Source of the DNA: Streptomyces iakyrus
Lineage (GTDB): Bacteria; Actinomycetota; Actinomycetes; Streptomycetales; Streptomycetaceae
Assembly (NCBI RefSeq): GCF_000717055.1
Contig: NZ_JNXI01000008.1
Coordinates: 184,032 to 248,031, forward strand
Direction of reading: 5' to 3'
Length of the DNA stretch: 64,000 nucleotides
Position numbers and translations under genes: made by a program. Below are positions 44,065 to 53,453 of the stretch, piece after piece; within the stretch, counting starts at the first letter, position 1; each line of letters starts with the position of its first letter. Under the pieces are notes generated by a model. It saw only the letters and a list, made by a program, of their open reading frames with translations. It searched no databases and had not been told where the DNA came from.

Positions 44065-47000
44065 TCAGCGGCGGGTGAGCTCGATCCGGTACTCCCGTGT
44101 CTGTGAGCCGTCCTCGCCGGTCACGGTCACGGTGTGGACCGTCCTGCCCCCGGCGGTGTCCCTCCGGAACGTCACTTTCGCGTAGGGGTCACGCGGTGTG
44201 GCGGTGATCGCGGCGCAGTCCGGGCGGTCGACCGCCAGCCGGTAGCTCGTCCGGTCCGGCTCGAATCCGCTCAGGGTCTTGCCGTCCACCGTGATCGACG
44301 CGGCCGCGGCGTCGGCGGAAGCGCCCGGCGCCTTGGCGAGGACCTCGATCTCCCCGAGGGTGATGTAGCCGCCCGGACGGGCCCTCATCACCACGCGCAC
44401 GCCCGTCACCGGGCCCGCCGCGCGCACCGGCACGTCGGCCACCGGCGTCCCCTCGGTGCCGACGGCGACCTGGTCGCTCGCGTCGGACCACGTGCCGTCG
44501 GAGCCCCGCACCTGCACCGTGAGGGACTCCGCGAAGCTGACGTTGGTGCCGTCACGGTGGAAGTGGGTCACGACCCGGCTCACATCGCGGGCTTCCGGCA
44601 GCGTGAAGGTGAGGGTGTCGGAGGGGTTCTTCGTGCCGGATCTCCAGTTCGACCAGGCCTTCTCGGACGTGGTGCCGTTGCGCAGGCCGTCGGCGGAGTA
44701 GCCGCTCTCGGTGTAGGTGGCGCCGACCGTCACGCCCTCCTCGCGCGCGGCGTTGGTCTCCCGCGGTGCGGTGACCTGGACGCGTAGGGCCGCGGCGGCC
44801 GTGTCCCCGCCCGGGACCCGGGCCGTGCCGCGCAGGGTCACCACGCCGGTGTCGCCGAAGGCACCTTCGGGTGCGGGCTCCCAGGTGACCGGGAGTTCGG
44901 CGGTGCCGCCGTGCCGTCCCACGCCCGTCACCGTGGCGGGCAGGGCCGGGCGTCCGCCGGTGTACGTCTTGGCGCGGGCCGGAAGGGTGGTGGCGATGGT
45001 GTCCACCGTGACCACCGCTTCGGCCGGGACGGTCCGGCCCAGGGCGTCCGTGGCCCGGCCCTTCACGCGTACCGTCCCGGGCTTGCGCCAGCGTGCGTCG
45101 GAGGGCGGCGTCCACTGCACGGGGAGCGCGCCCCGGGCACCGTCACGGAAGACGGGTGTCACGGTCCCGGGCAGCTCGGGGGCGCGCCCGGGAACGGTGA
45201 ACGCCTTGGCCGGCTGCGTACGGAGCACCGTCTCGTCGGTCACGCCCCAGCGCTGGTTCGCGCCCGAGGTCGGGAGGTGGGCCGAGACGCGGGCGCCGTC
45301 CGCGGTCGACTGCCCGACGACGTCGAGGAGACGGCCCGTCGCGGCGTTGACGAAGGTCCAGGTGCCGTCGCCGGTGGTGGACATGATCCAACGTCCGGCG
45401 GGTGTGGCCCCGTCTTCGAGCACGGCCTCGTCGTCCCGCACGGCCAGATGCCTGCCGCTCGCGGCGTTGACGAGGGCGTAGCGTTCACGGTTGCCCTCGC
45501 CGCGGGTCAGCTGCTTCACCCGCCACAGCTGGGAGTCGGCGGCAGGGTTCGGCGTGCGGACGACGACGCCGTCGCCGTCGGCCGACGGTGCGAGGGACTT
45601 GCCGCTCTGGGTGCCCTTCAGGCGGTAGACATGGCCGGGCTGGACGAGCCCGGCGTCGGCGGCGGTACCGGACACGCCGTCGACGAGGAGGGTGGTGACC
45701 GACTTGGCCGGGACGGTCACGGTGGCCGAGTCGTTCTTCACCGCGACGGGCGTGCCGCGGACGAGCGCGCCGTCTGCGCTGGTCACCACGGGGGTCACAG
45801 TGGCGTCGGGGGCGACCCGCCGGAACTTCGTGAGGTCCACGGTCACCGCCCGCGGGGTCGTGCCGTTGTTGACGTGCACCACCGTCGCCCCACGGCCGGA
45901 CTTGCGTACGGCGGCGACGCTGGAGGGGTCGTCGGTCTTGACGAAGTGGTCGCCGGGGCGGATGTGGTGGGTGAAGTTGCGCAGGGTGTGGTACTTGGTG
46001 TTGGCCTTGACCGGGCAGGTCTCCAGCGTGTCCCCGGCGGTGCAGTTGAACGGGACGTGGATGCTGCCCCAGTTCTTGCCGGCCTGCGCCTGCGGGATGG
46101 AGTCCTCGACGGGCTGCCACAACACCCAGGCGGACGGCTCCAGTTCACGGATGTCCTCGACGACGCGGGTCGCGATGCCGAGTCCCGGTTCCATGCCGGT
46201 GAAGTCGGTGCCGGTCCCCCAGGTGCCCTCGACCTCGCTCATCCAGAACGGCTTGTCAGCGGCCTTGGCGCTGTCTCGGGCGCCGGTGCGCATGCCGGTG
46301 CCGTACGTGTGTACGTTGAGCTGGTCGACGGCGGCCCGGGCGGTGCCGTCGTAGGCGTTCCAGTTGCGGACGAAGGTGCTGGGGTTGGTCTCGTCCATCG
46401 CGGAGATCGTGGCGCGGGTTCTGGCCTTCTCCAGTGCGCGGTGCAGGGCCAGTACGACCTTCTGCTGGAGTTCTGGGCCGGCGTGCGCGCCCTCCTGGCG
46501 GCCGCCGGTGGGCTGCCCGTCGGGGCCGATCTGGGTGCCCCAGTAGTTGGTGTTGGGCTCGTTGAGCGGGGCGATGGTGTCGAACCGGATGCGGTGCTTC
46601 TTCTCCAGCTGATCGGTGACCTCGACCAGATAGGTGGCGAAGTCGTCGACGCGGTCCGCCCGTATCTGGTCGGCGTTCGCGTCGAAGCCGCCCGAGACGT
46701 AGCCGCTGACGGTCTGGAACCAGGGCGGTGAGTTGCTGAAGGCCTCCCACTTCGTCACCTTGCTCTTGACGCGGTCCACCCACCAGCGCTGGCCCGGGTC
46801 TGCGGACCAGTCCCAGTGCTCGGGGTTGTCAGGGTTCCACCAGTCGGTGTCCTCCCTGGTGGTGCCCTCAGGCGCCTTCCAGAAGCCGTCCATCGTCGCG
46901 CCGGTCTTCATGTAGTCCTTGCGGACGTCGGGGGCGTTGCCGCCGCCGATGTTGAAGCGCGCGATGTTCAGGCGGAGTCCGTCCTCGCCGAACAGCATGT

Positions 47001-47241
47001 CGGCGAGCTTCTGCCGGATGGGTTCGGGGTAGCGGCCGGTGATGTTGGCGAACCAGACGAGGCTCGTCCCCCACCCTTCGAACTCCTGCTGCCGGTAGGA
47101 CGGGTCGATGCCCACCGTGACCGCACTCGCGGGCGGGTCGGCGGCAGCGGCGGCGGGAGGCACGGCCATGAGGCCCGCGCCGAGCGCCAGGGGGACGGCA
47201 ATCGCCAGTGCCGTCCGGGCGAGGCGATGTCTGCTGGACAT
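44065..47241 (-). CDS. secreted multidomain GH30 (beta-1,6-galactanase-like) glycosidase
   Basis: 1058 residues with a Sec signal peptide (RTALAIAVPLALGAGLMAVP...). GH30-like catalytic domain about 42-480: acid/base Glu228 in PLNEPNTNYWG and nucleophile Glu336 in MSEVEGTWGTG, as in GH30_5 endo-beta-1,6-galactanases, which cut arabinogalactan side chains. After it: a ricin-type beta-trefoil (about 540-650, LVQPGHVYRLKGTQSGKSLA), two bacterial Ig-like domains (about 665-830), an F5/8-type carbohydrate-binding domain (about 860-980, YTESGYSADGLRNGTTSEKA) and a C-terminal cadherin-like beta-sandwich. ATG at 47241 has GAAGGGAA upstream. Confidence 0.9.
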   Translation of the reverse strand: MSSRHRLARTALAIAVPLALGAGLMAVPPAAAAADPPASAVTVGIDPSYRQQEFEGWGTSLVWFANITGRYPEPIRQKLADMLFGEDGLRLNIARFNIGGGNAPDVRKDYMKTGATMDGFWKAPEGTTREDTDWWNPDNPEHWDWSADPGQRWWVDRVKSKVTKWEAFSNSPPWFQTVSGYVSGGFDANADQIRADRVDDFATYLVEVTDQLEKKHRIRFDTIAPLNEPNTNYWGTQIGPDGQPTGGRQEGAHAGPELQQKVVLALHRALEKARTRATISAMDETNPSTFVRNWNAYDGTARAAVDQLNVHTYGTGMRTGARDSAKAADKPFWMSEVEGTWGTGTDFTGMEPGLGIATRVVEDIRELEPSAWVLWQPVEDSIPQAQAGKNWGSIHVPFNCTAGDTLETCPVKANTKYHTLRNFTHHIRPGDHFVKTDDPSSVAAVRKSGRGATVVHVNNGTTPRAVTVDLTKFRRVAPDATVTPVVTSADGALVRGTPVAVKNDSATVTVPAKSVTTLLVDGVSGTAADAGLVQPGHVYRLKGTQSGKSLAPSADGDGVVVRTPNPAADSQLWRVKQLTRGEGNRERYALVNAASGRHLAVRDDEAVLEDGATPAGRWIMSTTGDGTWTFVNAATGRLLDVVGQSTADGARVSAHLPTSGANQRWGVTDETVLRTQPAKAFTVPGRAPELPGTVTPVFRDGARGALPVQWTPPSDARWRKPGTVRVKGRATDALGRTVPAEAVVTVDTIATTLPARAKTYTGGRPALPATVTGVGRHGGTAELPVTWEPAPEGAFGDTGVVTLRGTARVPGGDTAAAALRVQVTAPRETNAAREEGVTVGATYTESGYSADGLRNGTTSEKAWSNWRSGTKNPSDTLTFTLPEARDVSRVVTHFHRDGTNVSFAESLTVQVRGSDGTWSDASDQVAVGTEGTPVADVPVRAAGPVTGVRVVMRARPGGYITLGEIEVLAKAPGASADAAAASITVDGKTLSGFEPDRTSYRLAVDRPDCAAITATPRDPYAKVTFRRDTAGGRTVHTVTVTGEDGSQTREYRIELTRR

Positions 47242-47361
47242 GGATTCCCTTCGAGAGCGAACAGAACCGCGCAGAATCAATCGAGTTTCCCGAATGTTTT
47301 AGGACGGCAATCAACACGTCAAGAGGTGGGGCGAGTTGAGAACCGGCGCACACCCCTTGAC

Positions 47362-48027
47362 GCGTTCCGGCCGGGCGCGTTCGGTTCGCTCGACCCCCGC
47401 CTCACCGCCGCGGACCTCATCGCTGAGCCCTGGCTGACCCACCGGGCGCTCGTGCCCGCGTCACGGCGTGCGGCGCGCGTGACGGAGCTGCTGGACATGG
47501 TCGGCCTGCGAGACTCGGACGCGCCTCGCCTTCCGTACGAGTTCTCCGGAGGGCAGCGGCAGCGGATCGGGATCGCCCGGGCCCTGGCACTGGAGCCCGG
47601 GGTGATCGTCTGCGACGAGCCCGTCTCCGCGCTGGACCTGTCGGTGCAGGCACAGGTGCTCAACCTCCTGTGCGACCTGCGGGACGAGCTGGGCCTGTCG
47701 TACGTGTTCATCTCGCACGACCTGTCCGTGGTGCGGCACCTGGCCGACCGGGTCGCCGTGATGTACCTCGTCAGGATGGTGGAGTCGGGCCCCACGGAGG
47801 AGGTTCACGAGCGTCCGCGCCACCCGTACACCGAGGCGCTGCTGTCCGACGGGCGCCGAAGGCAGCGCATCCTGCTCACCGGTGAGTTCCCGTCACCGGC
47901 CGACCCGCCCTCCGGGTGCCGGTTCCGGACCCGGTGCCCGCGCGTGCGGGACCTGTCCGCCGAGTCCGTGCCCACGCCGCCGCCCGTGCGCCGCTCCACG
48001 GAGCCGCCTGCCACCACCCCCTCGTAG
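47362..48027 (+). pseudogene. 5'-truncated ABC peptide-transporter ATPase (DppF/OppF-like)
   Basis: The C-terminal 220 residues of an oligopeptide ABC ATPase are intact: AFGSLDPRLTAADLIAEPWL, signature FSGGQRQRIGIARALALEPG, Walker B VIVCDEPVSALDLSVQAQVL, switch His in FISHDLSVVRHLADR and the oligo_HPY zinc-finger-like end CRFRTRCPRVRDL. The Walker A half (GxxGxGKS) and the first 100 or so residues are missing; resemblance begins abruptly at 47362 with no start codon or ribosome site. No permease or binding-protein genes adjoin. Relic. Confidence 0.85.
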
Positions 48028-48077
48028 AGGCTTCTGCGGCGTGACGGGCCCGGTCCTGTCCCGTGCAGGCCGAACAG

Positions 48078-48112
48078 GGCCGTGCCGCGTCCCCCACGGA
48101 CGCGGCACGGCC
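48078..48112. terminator. bidirectional hairpin
   Basis: Perfect 14-bp stem GGCCGTGCCGCGTC / GACGCGGCACGGCC, loop 7 bases, between the ABC relic and the convergent CsbD gene. Confidence 0.8.
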
Positions 48113-48138
48113 ACCTGATCTCGGTTCTCGCGAACGAC

Positions 48139-48312
48139 TCAGTGCTTGAAGACGTCCTTGGTCTTCTCCTTGGCCTGGCGGGCGTCACCCTTCGACTGCT
48201 CTGCCCGGCCCTCGGCCTCCAGCCGCTCGTTGCCCACCGCGCGGCCGATCGTCTCCTTGGCCTTGCCCTTGGCCTGCTCGGCCTTCGCCTTGCCCTTCTG
48301 ATCTCCAGCCAC
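48139..48312 (-). CDS. CsbD family stress-response protein
   Basis: 57-residue protein starting at a GTG (48312): MAGDQKGKAKAEQAKGKAKE, then TIGRAVGNERLEAEGRAEQS, ending KEKTKDVFKH. This is the CsbD pattern, a Lys/Glu/Gly-rich, loosely folded helical protein induced under general stress in many bacteria. A GGAG lies 12 bases upstream. Exact function unknown. Missed by size filters because it is under 60 residues. Confidence 0.85.
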   Translation of the reverse strand: MAGDQKGKAKAEQAKGKAKETIGRAVGNERLEAEGRAEQSKGDARQAKEKTKDVFKH

Positions 48313-48346
48313 GGTTCGCTCACTCCACGTCGTGTCCGACTACAGG

Positions 48347-48646
48347 TCACCGCACGAGTGACCACGGGAGCGGCGGCCCAAACGTGTCACGGGCCCCCAC
48401 GTCCGTCACCGGTGGCCAGGAGAGCAGCTCGCACACCAGCGCGCCGCACCACCACTGTTCCACCTGGTCGGGAGACCACCCGCGCTCGCCGGTCAGCACG
48501 GCGTACACGTCGATGTTGCACAGCGCCGCGCAGACGTCGGCCGCCGACGGCACGTCCAGTCCGGTGCGCAGGACGCCCGGCGGCCAGGAGGAGAAGACCT
48601 GCACCCGGGTCAGGTCGCCGCGCCGGCGGCCGCCCTCGTACAGCAT
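48347..48646 (-). pseudogene. TetR regulator C-terminal fragment
   Basis: 99 codons resembling only the ligand-binding end of a TetR protein: GLDVPSAADVCAALCNIDVY followed by AVLTGERGWSPDQVEQWWCG is the usual end segment (L-x-x-ERGWSPxxxExW). The DNA-binding half is absent, and an ATG at 48646 gives only an artificial start (LYEGGRRRGDLTRVQ). Interpreted as a 5'-deleted relic. Confidence 0.65.
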
Positions 48647-48816
48647 GGCGAGCTCGGGCTCGCCGGGTGGCTGATGCGGGTGGTGTGGATCGTCGCGTAC
48701 GGGATCGCCCTGCTGCGCACCGGACCAGGACGGCCGACCCGGCCGTTGATCGTCGGCCCTTCGCCTCGTGAGAGCCTGGGCGTGATCATGATAGGTGTGA
48801 CGAGCGGGGACAGTGC

Positions 48817-49458
48817 ATGACCATCAACCGGCCGGGCCTGCCCGGGGATCTGCCGTCGCCGCAGGTGCTGTGGGCGCGCTGGGCGCTCATCGCCGTACTG
48901 GAGGCCACCACGGCGGACGAGGAGGCGTATCACCGTACGGGGACCTGGGTGGACGACACGGGGCTCCGTCTGGACGATGCCGGTTGCACGTGGTGGAGGT
49001 TCGCACCGCGGGGCGCGGGGAGGTACGTGCTCTACGGCGAGGACGAGTCGAGCGGATGCAAGTGGCACCGGCCGCCGGTCGACATGCTCGCCGGCGCCCC
49101 CGCCTGGCTCCCCCACGACGAGCTGGGTGACTACAGAGGCGGCAATGAACTGGGCTGTGTCTACTGGTACGAGAACGGGTCCTGGGCCCGCGCCCCGTAC
49201 CCCGGCACCCTGCGCGACGACGGCCTCGACTGCGGTATGAGCCGCTTCACCGACCGCGGCGACGTACTGCGCACGATCGCCGACGAGGACCACGGCGCCA
49301 CGTCGGCCCGCGAGGCGGAGGCCCTGCTGGCGCACGCCGAGGGCCACCGGCTGACCCCGGAGCTCCTGATGTCCCTCACCGGCGACCCGGCCGGCCGACA
49401 GCGGGACCGGCCCGCCATGACCCGGGCGCTGGAGCTCGCGCGCCTGAACCGGCCCTGA
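48817..49458 (+). CDS. hypothetical protein, 213 residues
   Basis: Soluble acidic protein rich in Trp and Asp with several conserved-looking blocks: VLWARWALIAVLEATTADEE, CTWWRFAPRGAGRYVLYGED, PAWLPHDELGDYRGGNELGC and VYWYENGSWARAPYP. No domain recognised, but the pattern of Cys (CTWW, GCKW, LGC) and Trp suggests a compact ligand- or partner-binding fold. Start ATG 48817 with GGGGACAG upstream. Ends 10 bp before the convergent TPR gene. Confidence 0.7.
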   Translation: MTINRPGLPGDLPSPQVLWARWALIAVLEATTADEEAYHRTGTWVDDTGLRLDDAGCTWWRFAPRGAGRYVLYGEDESSGCKWHRPPVDMLAGAPAWLPHDELGDYRGGNELGCVYWYENGSWARAPYPGTLRDDGLDCGMSRFTDRGDVLRTIADEDHGATSAREAEALLAHAEGHRLTPELLMSLTGDPAGRQRDRPAMTRALELARLNRP

Positions 49459-49467
49459 CCGCGGGGA

Positions 49468-51141
49468 TCAGTGGCAGCGCCCGCCGGCGGGCTCCGCGAC
49501 CTCCAGACGGCAGAAGCACGACGACTGGACCGGTACGTCGGCCAGTGCGCTCGCCTTCTTGAGCTGGTGGGCGACGAGGGCCGCCTCGCCGGTCTTGCCG
49601 GTGCGCAGCAGGCACTCGTGGAAGCCGTGCAGCGCCCAGACGTTGCCCGGGTGCTGGAGGGGCCGGGGCAGGGTGTCGTCGAGGCCGAGGTCGGCACGGT
49701 AGACCGCCTCGGCCTCCGCCACCCGGCCCTGCTCCAGCAGCAGTGCGCCGTAGGCGTGGCGGGTGGGCTGCATCCAGCCCCAGGGTTCGTCGTAGGGGAG
49801 GTTGTCGTCCAGTTCGATGGAGCGCTCCAAGGCGGCGAAGGCGAGGTCGTGGTTGCCCCTGCGGTATTCGAGTTCGCCGTCCAGCATGGCCGCGGCGATC
49901 GCGAGGATGTCGTGGCAGGTGTTGTTGAACAGCATCCGCGTGTCGGGCACGCGGCCCACCGCCGCCCGGAAGAGCTCGCGTTCGGCCTCCGCCCGGTCGA
50001 CCTCGCCGGTGGCGGAGAGCGCGACGCACCGGGCGTAGTGCCGCATGGCGACGGTCATCGCGTAGAGCTCCGGGTCGGCGGGGGCGGGCAGTTCGAGGAT
50101 CTCGGTCCAGCGGCCGAAGCGGATCAGGACGTGAACGCGCATGGCCAGGAAGGCTTCCAGCCAGTCGGCCATCGGGGGGCTCGGCACGCGGAGGAGGTCC
50201 TCGGGGATGGCCGCCTCCAGCTGGGCGGCGGTGTCGAGGGCGACCTGCGCCTGCCCGAGGAACATGGCGCCGTAGATCTTGAAGTGGTAGTTGTGCGCCC
50301 GGTAGAGGGTGTAGAAGTTCATGGCCCCGGCCTGCCGGTGGTACTTCTCGTCGGCGGCGATCGCGTCGCTGTTGGCCGCGACGACCTGGCGGTAGTCACC
50401 GCACAGGACGTCCAGGTGTGAGGGCATGTGGAGCAGGTGCCCGGCGTCGGGCACGATGCCGCGCAGCCGGTCGGCGACGGTGAGGGCCTGCTCCGGGGTC
50501 GGGGACATCTCCATCAGGTGGATGTAGAGGTGCAGGACCCCCGGGTGCCGTACGCCGGCCTCGGTGGCGAGGGCGCCTTCCAGTACGGCCCTGGCCTCGG
50601 TGGTCCGGGCGCCCTCGGCCGGCCGGCCGGTCCTGAGGTCCCACAGCTGCCACGGGGTGAGGTTCATCGCGGCGTCGGCGTGCAGGGTGGCGATGTCCGG
50701 GTCCTCGGGAGCCAGTTCGTACACGACGCGCATCGCGTCCGCGTAGGGCTCGTTCCACACCGAGCAGTCCTCGACGGCCTCCGGCTGTGGATAGCGGGCC
50801 CGCAGGGCGCCGATGAGGGCCCGCTCGACCGGGGTGGCGCGGGCAGCCTTCTCGTGAGCGCGTTCCACGGCGGTGTGCGTGCGTTCGACGGTCCGCACCA
50901 GTTCCTCGCCGTCGAAGAATTCCCAGGGCTTGTTGTAGTTCGGGCCGAGGGCGTAGGCGATTCCCCAATACGCCATCGCGCAGTCCGGATCGGCCGCGGC
51001 CGCCTTTTCGAAACAGGCGACGGCTTCCTCGTGATGGAAGGCGTACGTCCACACCAGGCCGCGGTCGAACCAGAGTTGGGCATCGGCGGAGGACGTGGTG
51101 ACGGGACGGCTGTGCGTACCGAGGTCGTAATAGTCGCCCAT
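49468..51141 (-). CDS. tetratricopeptide-repeat protein
   Basis: 557-residue soluble protein made of helical TPR-like repeats: DAQLWFDRGLVWTYAFHHEE, EAVACFEKAAAADPDCAMAY and EYRRGNHDLAFAALERSIEL are clear units. Residues 90-180 carry a conserved DUF-like segment (RARYPQPEAVEDCSVWNEPY). Typical actinobacterial scaffold of this kind works in protein-protein contacts; partner unknown. ATG at 51141; the reading frame is open 180 bp upstream but there it is antisense. Divergent from the DUF574 methyltransferase across 351 bp. Confidence 0.85.
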   Translation of the reverse strand: MGDYYDLGTHSRPVTTSSADAQLWFDRGLVWTYAFHHEEAVACFEKAAAADPDCAMAYWGIAYALGPNYNKPWEFFDGEELVRTVERTHTAVERAHEKAARATPVERALIGALRARYPQPEAVEDCSVWNEPYADAMRVVYELAPEDPDIATLHADAAMNLTPWQLWDLRTGRPAEGARTTEARAVLEGALATEAGVRHPGVLHLYIHLMEMSPTPEQALTVADRLRGIVPDAGHLLHMPSHLDVLCGDYRQVVAANSDAIAADEKYHRQAGAMNFYTLYRAHNYHFKIYGAMFLGQAQVALDTAAQLEAAIPEDLLRVPSPPMADWLEAFLAMRVHVLIRFGRWTEILELPAPADPELYAMTVAMRHYARCVALSATGEVDRAEAERELFRAAVGRVPDTRMLFNNTCHDILAIAAAMLDGELEYRRGNHDLAFAALERSIELDDNLPYDEPWGWMQPTRHAYGALLLEQGRVAEAEAVYRADLGLDDTLPRPLQHPGNVWALHGFHECLLRTGKTGEAALVAHQLKKASALADVPVQSSCFCRLEVAEPAGGRCH

Positions 51142-51492
51142 GAGTTTCTCCTGGAAAAGCGGCCGGGGCCGTGAGAATAGCGGTTGCGGACACGCCCTCG
51201 GCTTTCCGATCAATTCTCGTATTTCCAGATTAGCGGTTCGGGTAGCGATGAAGCGCGCCGGTGCGACTCGCCCACCTCCCCCACAGGGGCGACACACTGC
51301 CACCGGCGCGAACCCTTCCCACACTGATGGCGCACGGTAGGCAAACGGTTACAGTCCGACATGGGGTGGCGATCATCTTGTCGTTCGATCGTGGGTACCT
51401 TGGCCGGTGGGCTGGCACGGCCCAACTCCCGCTCCCTAGGATGTACTTCCTGTCCAGCCAGTCCGTTGGCGCGGCACCTTGCAGGGGGAACG
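51142..51492. other. 351-bp divergent intergenic region
   Basis: Separates the TPR gene from the DUF574 methyltransferase. Contains no convincing gene on either strand. Its left part is AT-rich (near 51205-51245, likely the TPR promoter); near 51440 CCTAGGATGTAC could be a -10-like element for the methyltransferase. The AGGGGGA before 51493 is that gene's ribosome site. Confidence 0.6.
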
Positions 51493-52320
51493 ATGCACTC
51501 CGAGAAGCAGCTGTCCACCGAGATCGACGCGAACGTGCCGACGGCAGCGCGCATGTACGACCACTACCTGGGTGGCAAGGACAATTACGCGGCGGACCGC
51601 GCCGCGTGCGAGGAACTCGACAAGGTCGTCCCCAGCACGCGCCGCCTGGCCCTGAACAACCGGCGCTTCCTCCAGCGGGTCGTGAAGACCCTCTCGGAGG
51701 AGTACGGCATCCGGCAGTACCTGGACCACGGATCCGGCCTGCCGACGCAGGACAACGTGCACCAGGTCGCCCAGCGCATCGACCCCACGACCCACGTGGT
51801 CTACGTCGACAACGACCCGATGGTGCTGGTGCACGGCCGCGCGCTGCTGGAGCAGGACGAGCGGACGACCGTCATCCACGCGGACATGCGCGAGACCGAC
51901 CAGATCTTCGGCCACGCCGACACCAAGCGGCTGATCGACTTCGACGAGCCGGTGTGCGTGCTGTTCAACTCCGTGTTCCATTGCATCCCGGACAGCGACA
52001 CCGACGGGCCGCTCGCGGTGGCCCGGCGCGTGCGGGAGCGGCTCGCGCCCGGCAGCTTCATGGTGATGTGCCAGCTGGTCAGCGAGGACCCCGAGGTCCG
52101 CGCCTTCGTCACGAACTTCATGGACCAGGCGACCCAGGGCCACTGGGGCCGCGTGCGCGAACCGAAGGACGTGGAGACGTACTTCGAGGGCCTGGAGATC
52201 CTGGAGCCGGGGCTCGTCGAGGTGTCGACCTGGCGTCCGGACACCGAGGTGGTGCCCCGTCAGCTCACCCACGAGTGGATCGAGTTCGGCGGCGTCGGGC
52301 GGATCCCGCTGGAGAAGTGA
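51493..52320 (+). CDS. DUF574 (SAM-dependent) methyltransferase
   Basis: 275-residue enzyme of the actinobacterial DUF574 methyltransferase family. Family blocks: MYDHYLGGKDNYAADRAACE, the SAM-binding YLDHGSGLPTQDNVHQVAQR, TTHVVYVDNDPMVLVHGRAL, and VLFNSVFHCIPDSD. Catalyses methylation of an unknown small molecule, possibly in specialised metabolism or signalling, and in Streptomyces such genes often lie near regulatory ATPase/XRE clusters like the one that follows. ATG at 51493 (not the in-frame start at 51361) fits the family and has AGGGGGA upstream. Confidence 0.9.
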   Translation: MHSEKQLSTEIDANVPTAARMYDHYLGGKDNYAADRAACEELDKVVPSTRRLALNNRRFLQRVVKTLSEEYGIRQYLDHGSGLPTQDNVHQVAQRIDPTTHVVYVDNDPMVLVHGRALLEQDERTTVIHADMRETDQIFGHADTKRLIDFDEPVCVLFNSVFHCIPDSDTDGPLAVARRVRERLAPGSFMVMCQLVSEDPEVRAFVTNFMDQATQGHWGRVREPKDVETYFEGLEILEPGLVEVSTWRPDTEVVPRQLTHEWIEFGGVGRIPLEK

Positions 52321-52386
52321 CCCGCAGATGTGACCGGAGCGGTACCTCGCGCGGGGCGGCCGTCGCCCCTCACGAGGTTCCGCAGG

Positions 52387-53301
52387 TCACGGGTAGCGCT
52401 GCTCCATCGTCTGCCGCAGCAGCTCCATCGAGTCACGGGGCTTGAGCGCCTCGTCCGCGAGCCGGTCCAGCGCGATCCGGTACTCCTCGGTCTCGTCGCG
52501 GTCCTCAAGGAAGTTCGCGCTCTTGATGTGCTCCAGGTAGCCCACGTCGGGCAGATCAAGGCCGCCGAAGCGCAGATACGTGATCGGGATGGCGGGCGCC
52601 GAGGCGTTGGTGACGCTCAGCGGCACGATCTGCAGCGTCACATTGGGGCGCCCGGCCATCTCGACGAGGTGCACGAGCTGCTCCCGCATCACGTCGGTGC
52701 TGCCCAGGACGCGCAGCAGCACGGACTCGTCGATGATCACCCACAGCTGTGGGGCGTCGGCCCGTGACACCAACCGGGCCCGGTGCCTGCGCAGTTCGAC
52801 GCGCCGCTCCACCTCGCTCGCGGGCGCGTTCGGCAGACCGCGCTCCACCACGGCCCGGGTGTAGGCGGGTGTCTGCAACAGGCCGGGCACGTACTGGATC
52901 TCGAAGGTACGGATGGTGGCGGCGGCCTCCTGGAGCCCGACCAGCCGGTCGAACCACTCGGGCATCAGCCGCTTGTCGTACCGCTGCCACCAGCCGGGCT
53001 CGCCGGCCCGTTGCAGCAGCTTGAGCAGCACGGAGACTTCGTAGTCGTCGGTGCCGTACAGCTCCAGCAGGGCGCGGACGTCGTTCTCCGTCGGCGGTCG
53101 GCGGCCCTTGCCCGACTCGATGCGGGACAGCTTCGCGGCACTGAACCCGACAGCGCGCGCCGCCTGGTCCTGGGCGAGCCCGGCGTCCTCGCGGAAGCCG
53201 GCGAGCTGTACACCGACCAGCATCTTCAGCAGAGTCGGCGCCGGCTCACGCCTGTCCAGGTAGGGTTCCAGACGGGAGATGCGATGCGACGCGGCGGACA
53301 T
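52387..53301 (-). CDS. XRE-family regulator with DUF5753 (WhiJ-like)
   Basis: 304 residues: lambda-repressor-type HTH at about 25-80 (LAQDQAARAVGFSAAKLSRI, ESGKGRRPP), then the DUF5753 domain with the hallmark AATIRTFEIQYVPGLLQTPA and YTRAVVERGLP. This type pairs with DUF397 partners in Streptomyces WhiJ/AbaA clusters that tune development and antibiotic production. Its DUF397 partner lies just upstream on the same strand (53454) and an ATPase-like gene follows on the other strand. The stop is 66 bp past the methyltransferase end, tail to tail. Confidence 0.9.
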   Translation of the reverse strand: MSAASHRISRLEPYLDRREPAPTLLKMLVGVQLAGFREDAGLAQDQAARAVGFSAAKLSRIESGKGRRPPTENDVRALLELYGTDDYEVSVLLKLLQRAGEPGWWQRYDKRLMPEWFDRLVGLQEAAATIRTFEIQYVPGLLQTPAYTRAVVERGLPNAPASEVERRVELRRHRARLVSRADAPQLWVIIDESVLLRVLGSTDVMREQLVHLVEMAGRPNVTLQIVPLSVTNASAPAIPITYLRFGGLDLPDVGYLEHIKSANFLEDRDETEEYRIALDRLADEALKPRDSMELLRQTMEQRYP

Positions 53302-53453
53302 CCTGACTCCCAGCAGACCGGCACAAGGGCGATTAACACTATCGCACTTCACCGGGTCTTCACGCATCCGCCCGCAAAGCCCCCGCGGAAGTGGGGAGTT
53401 GGACTCCGCTTCTCCCCGAGGGCATCACGCGCCGCGCGCAGCGGGACCGTTCC

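Noticed and set aside
48674..48820. A 48-codon frame with a hydrophobic stretch overlapping the next ATG by four bases
   Set aside because: No ribosome site or family; the ATGA overlap is likely coincidence. Kept only as a remote possibility.
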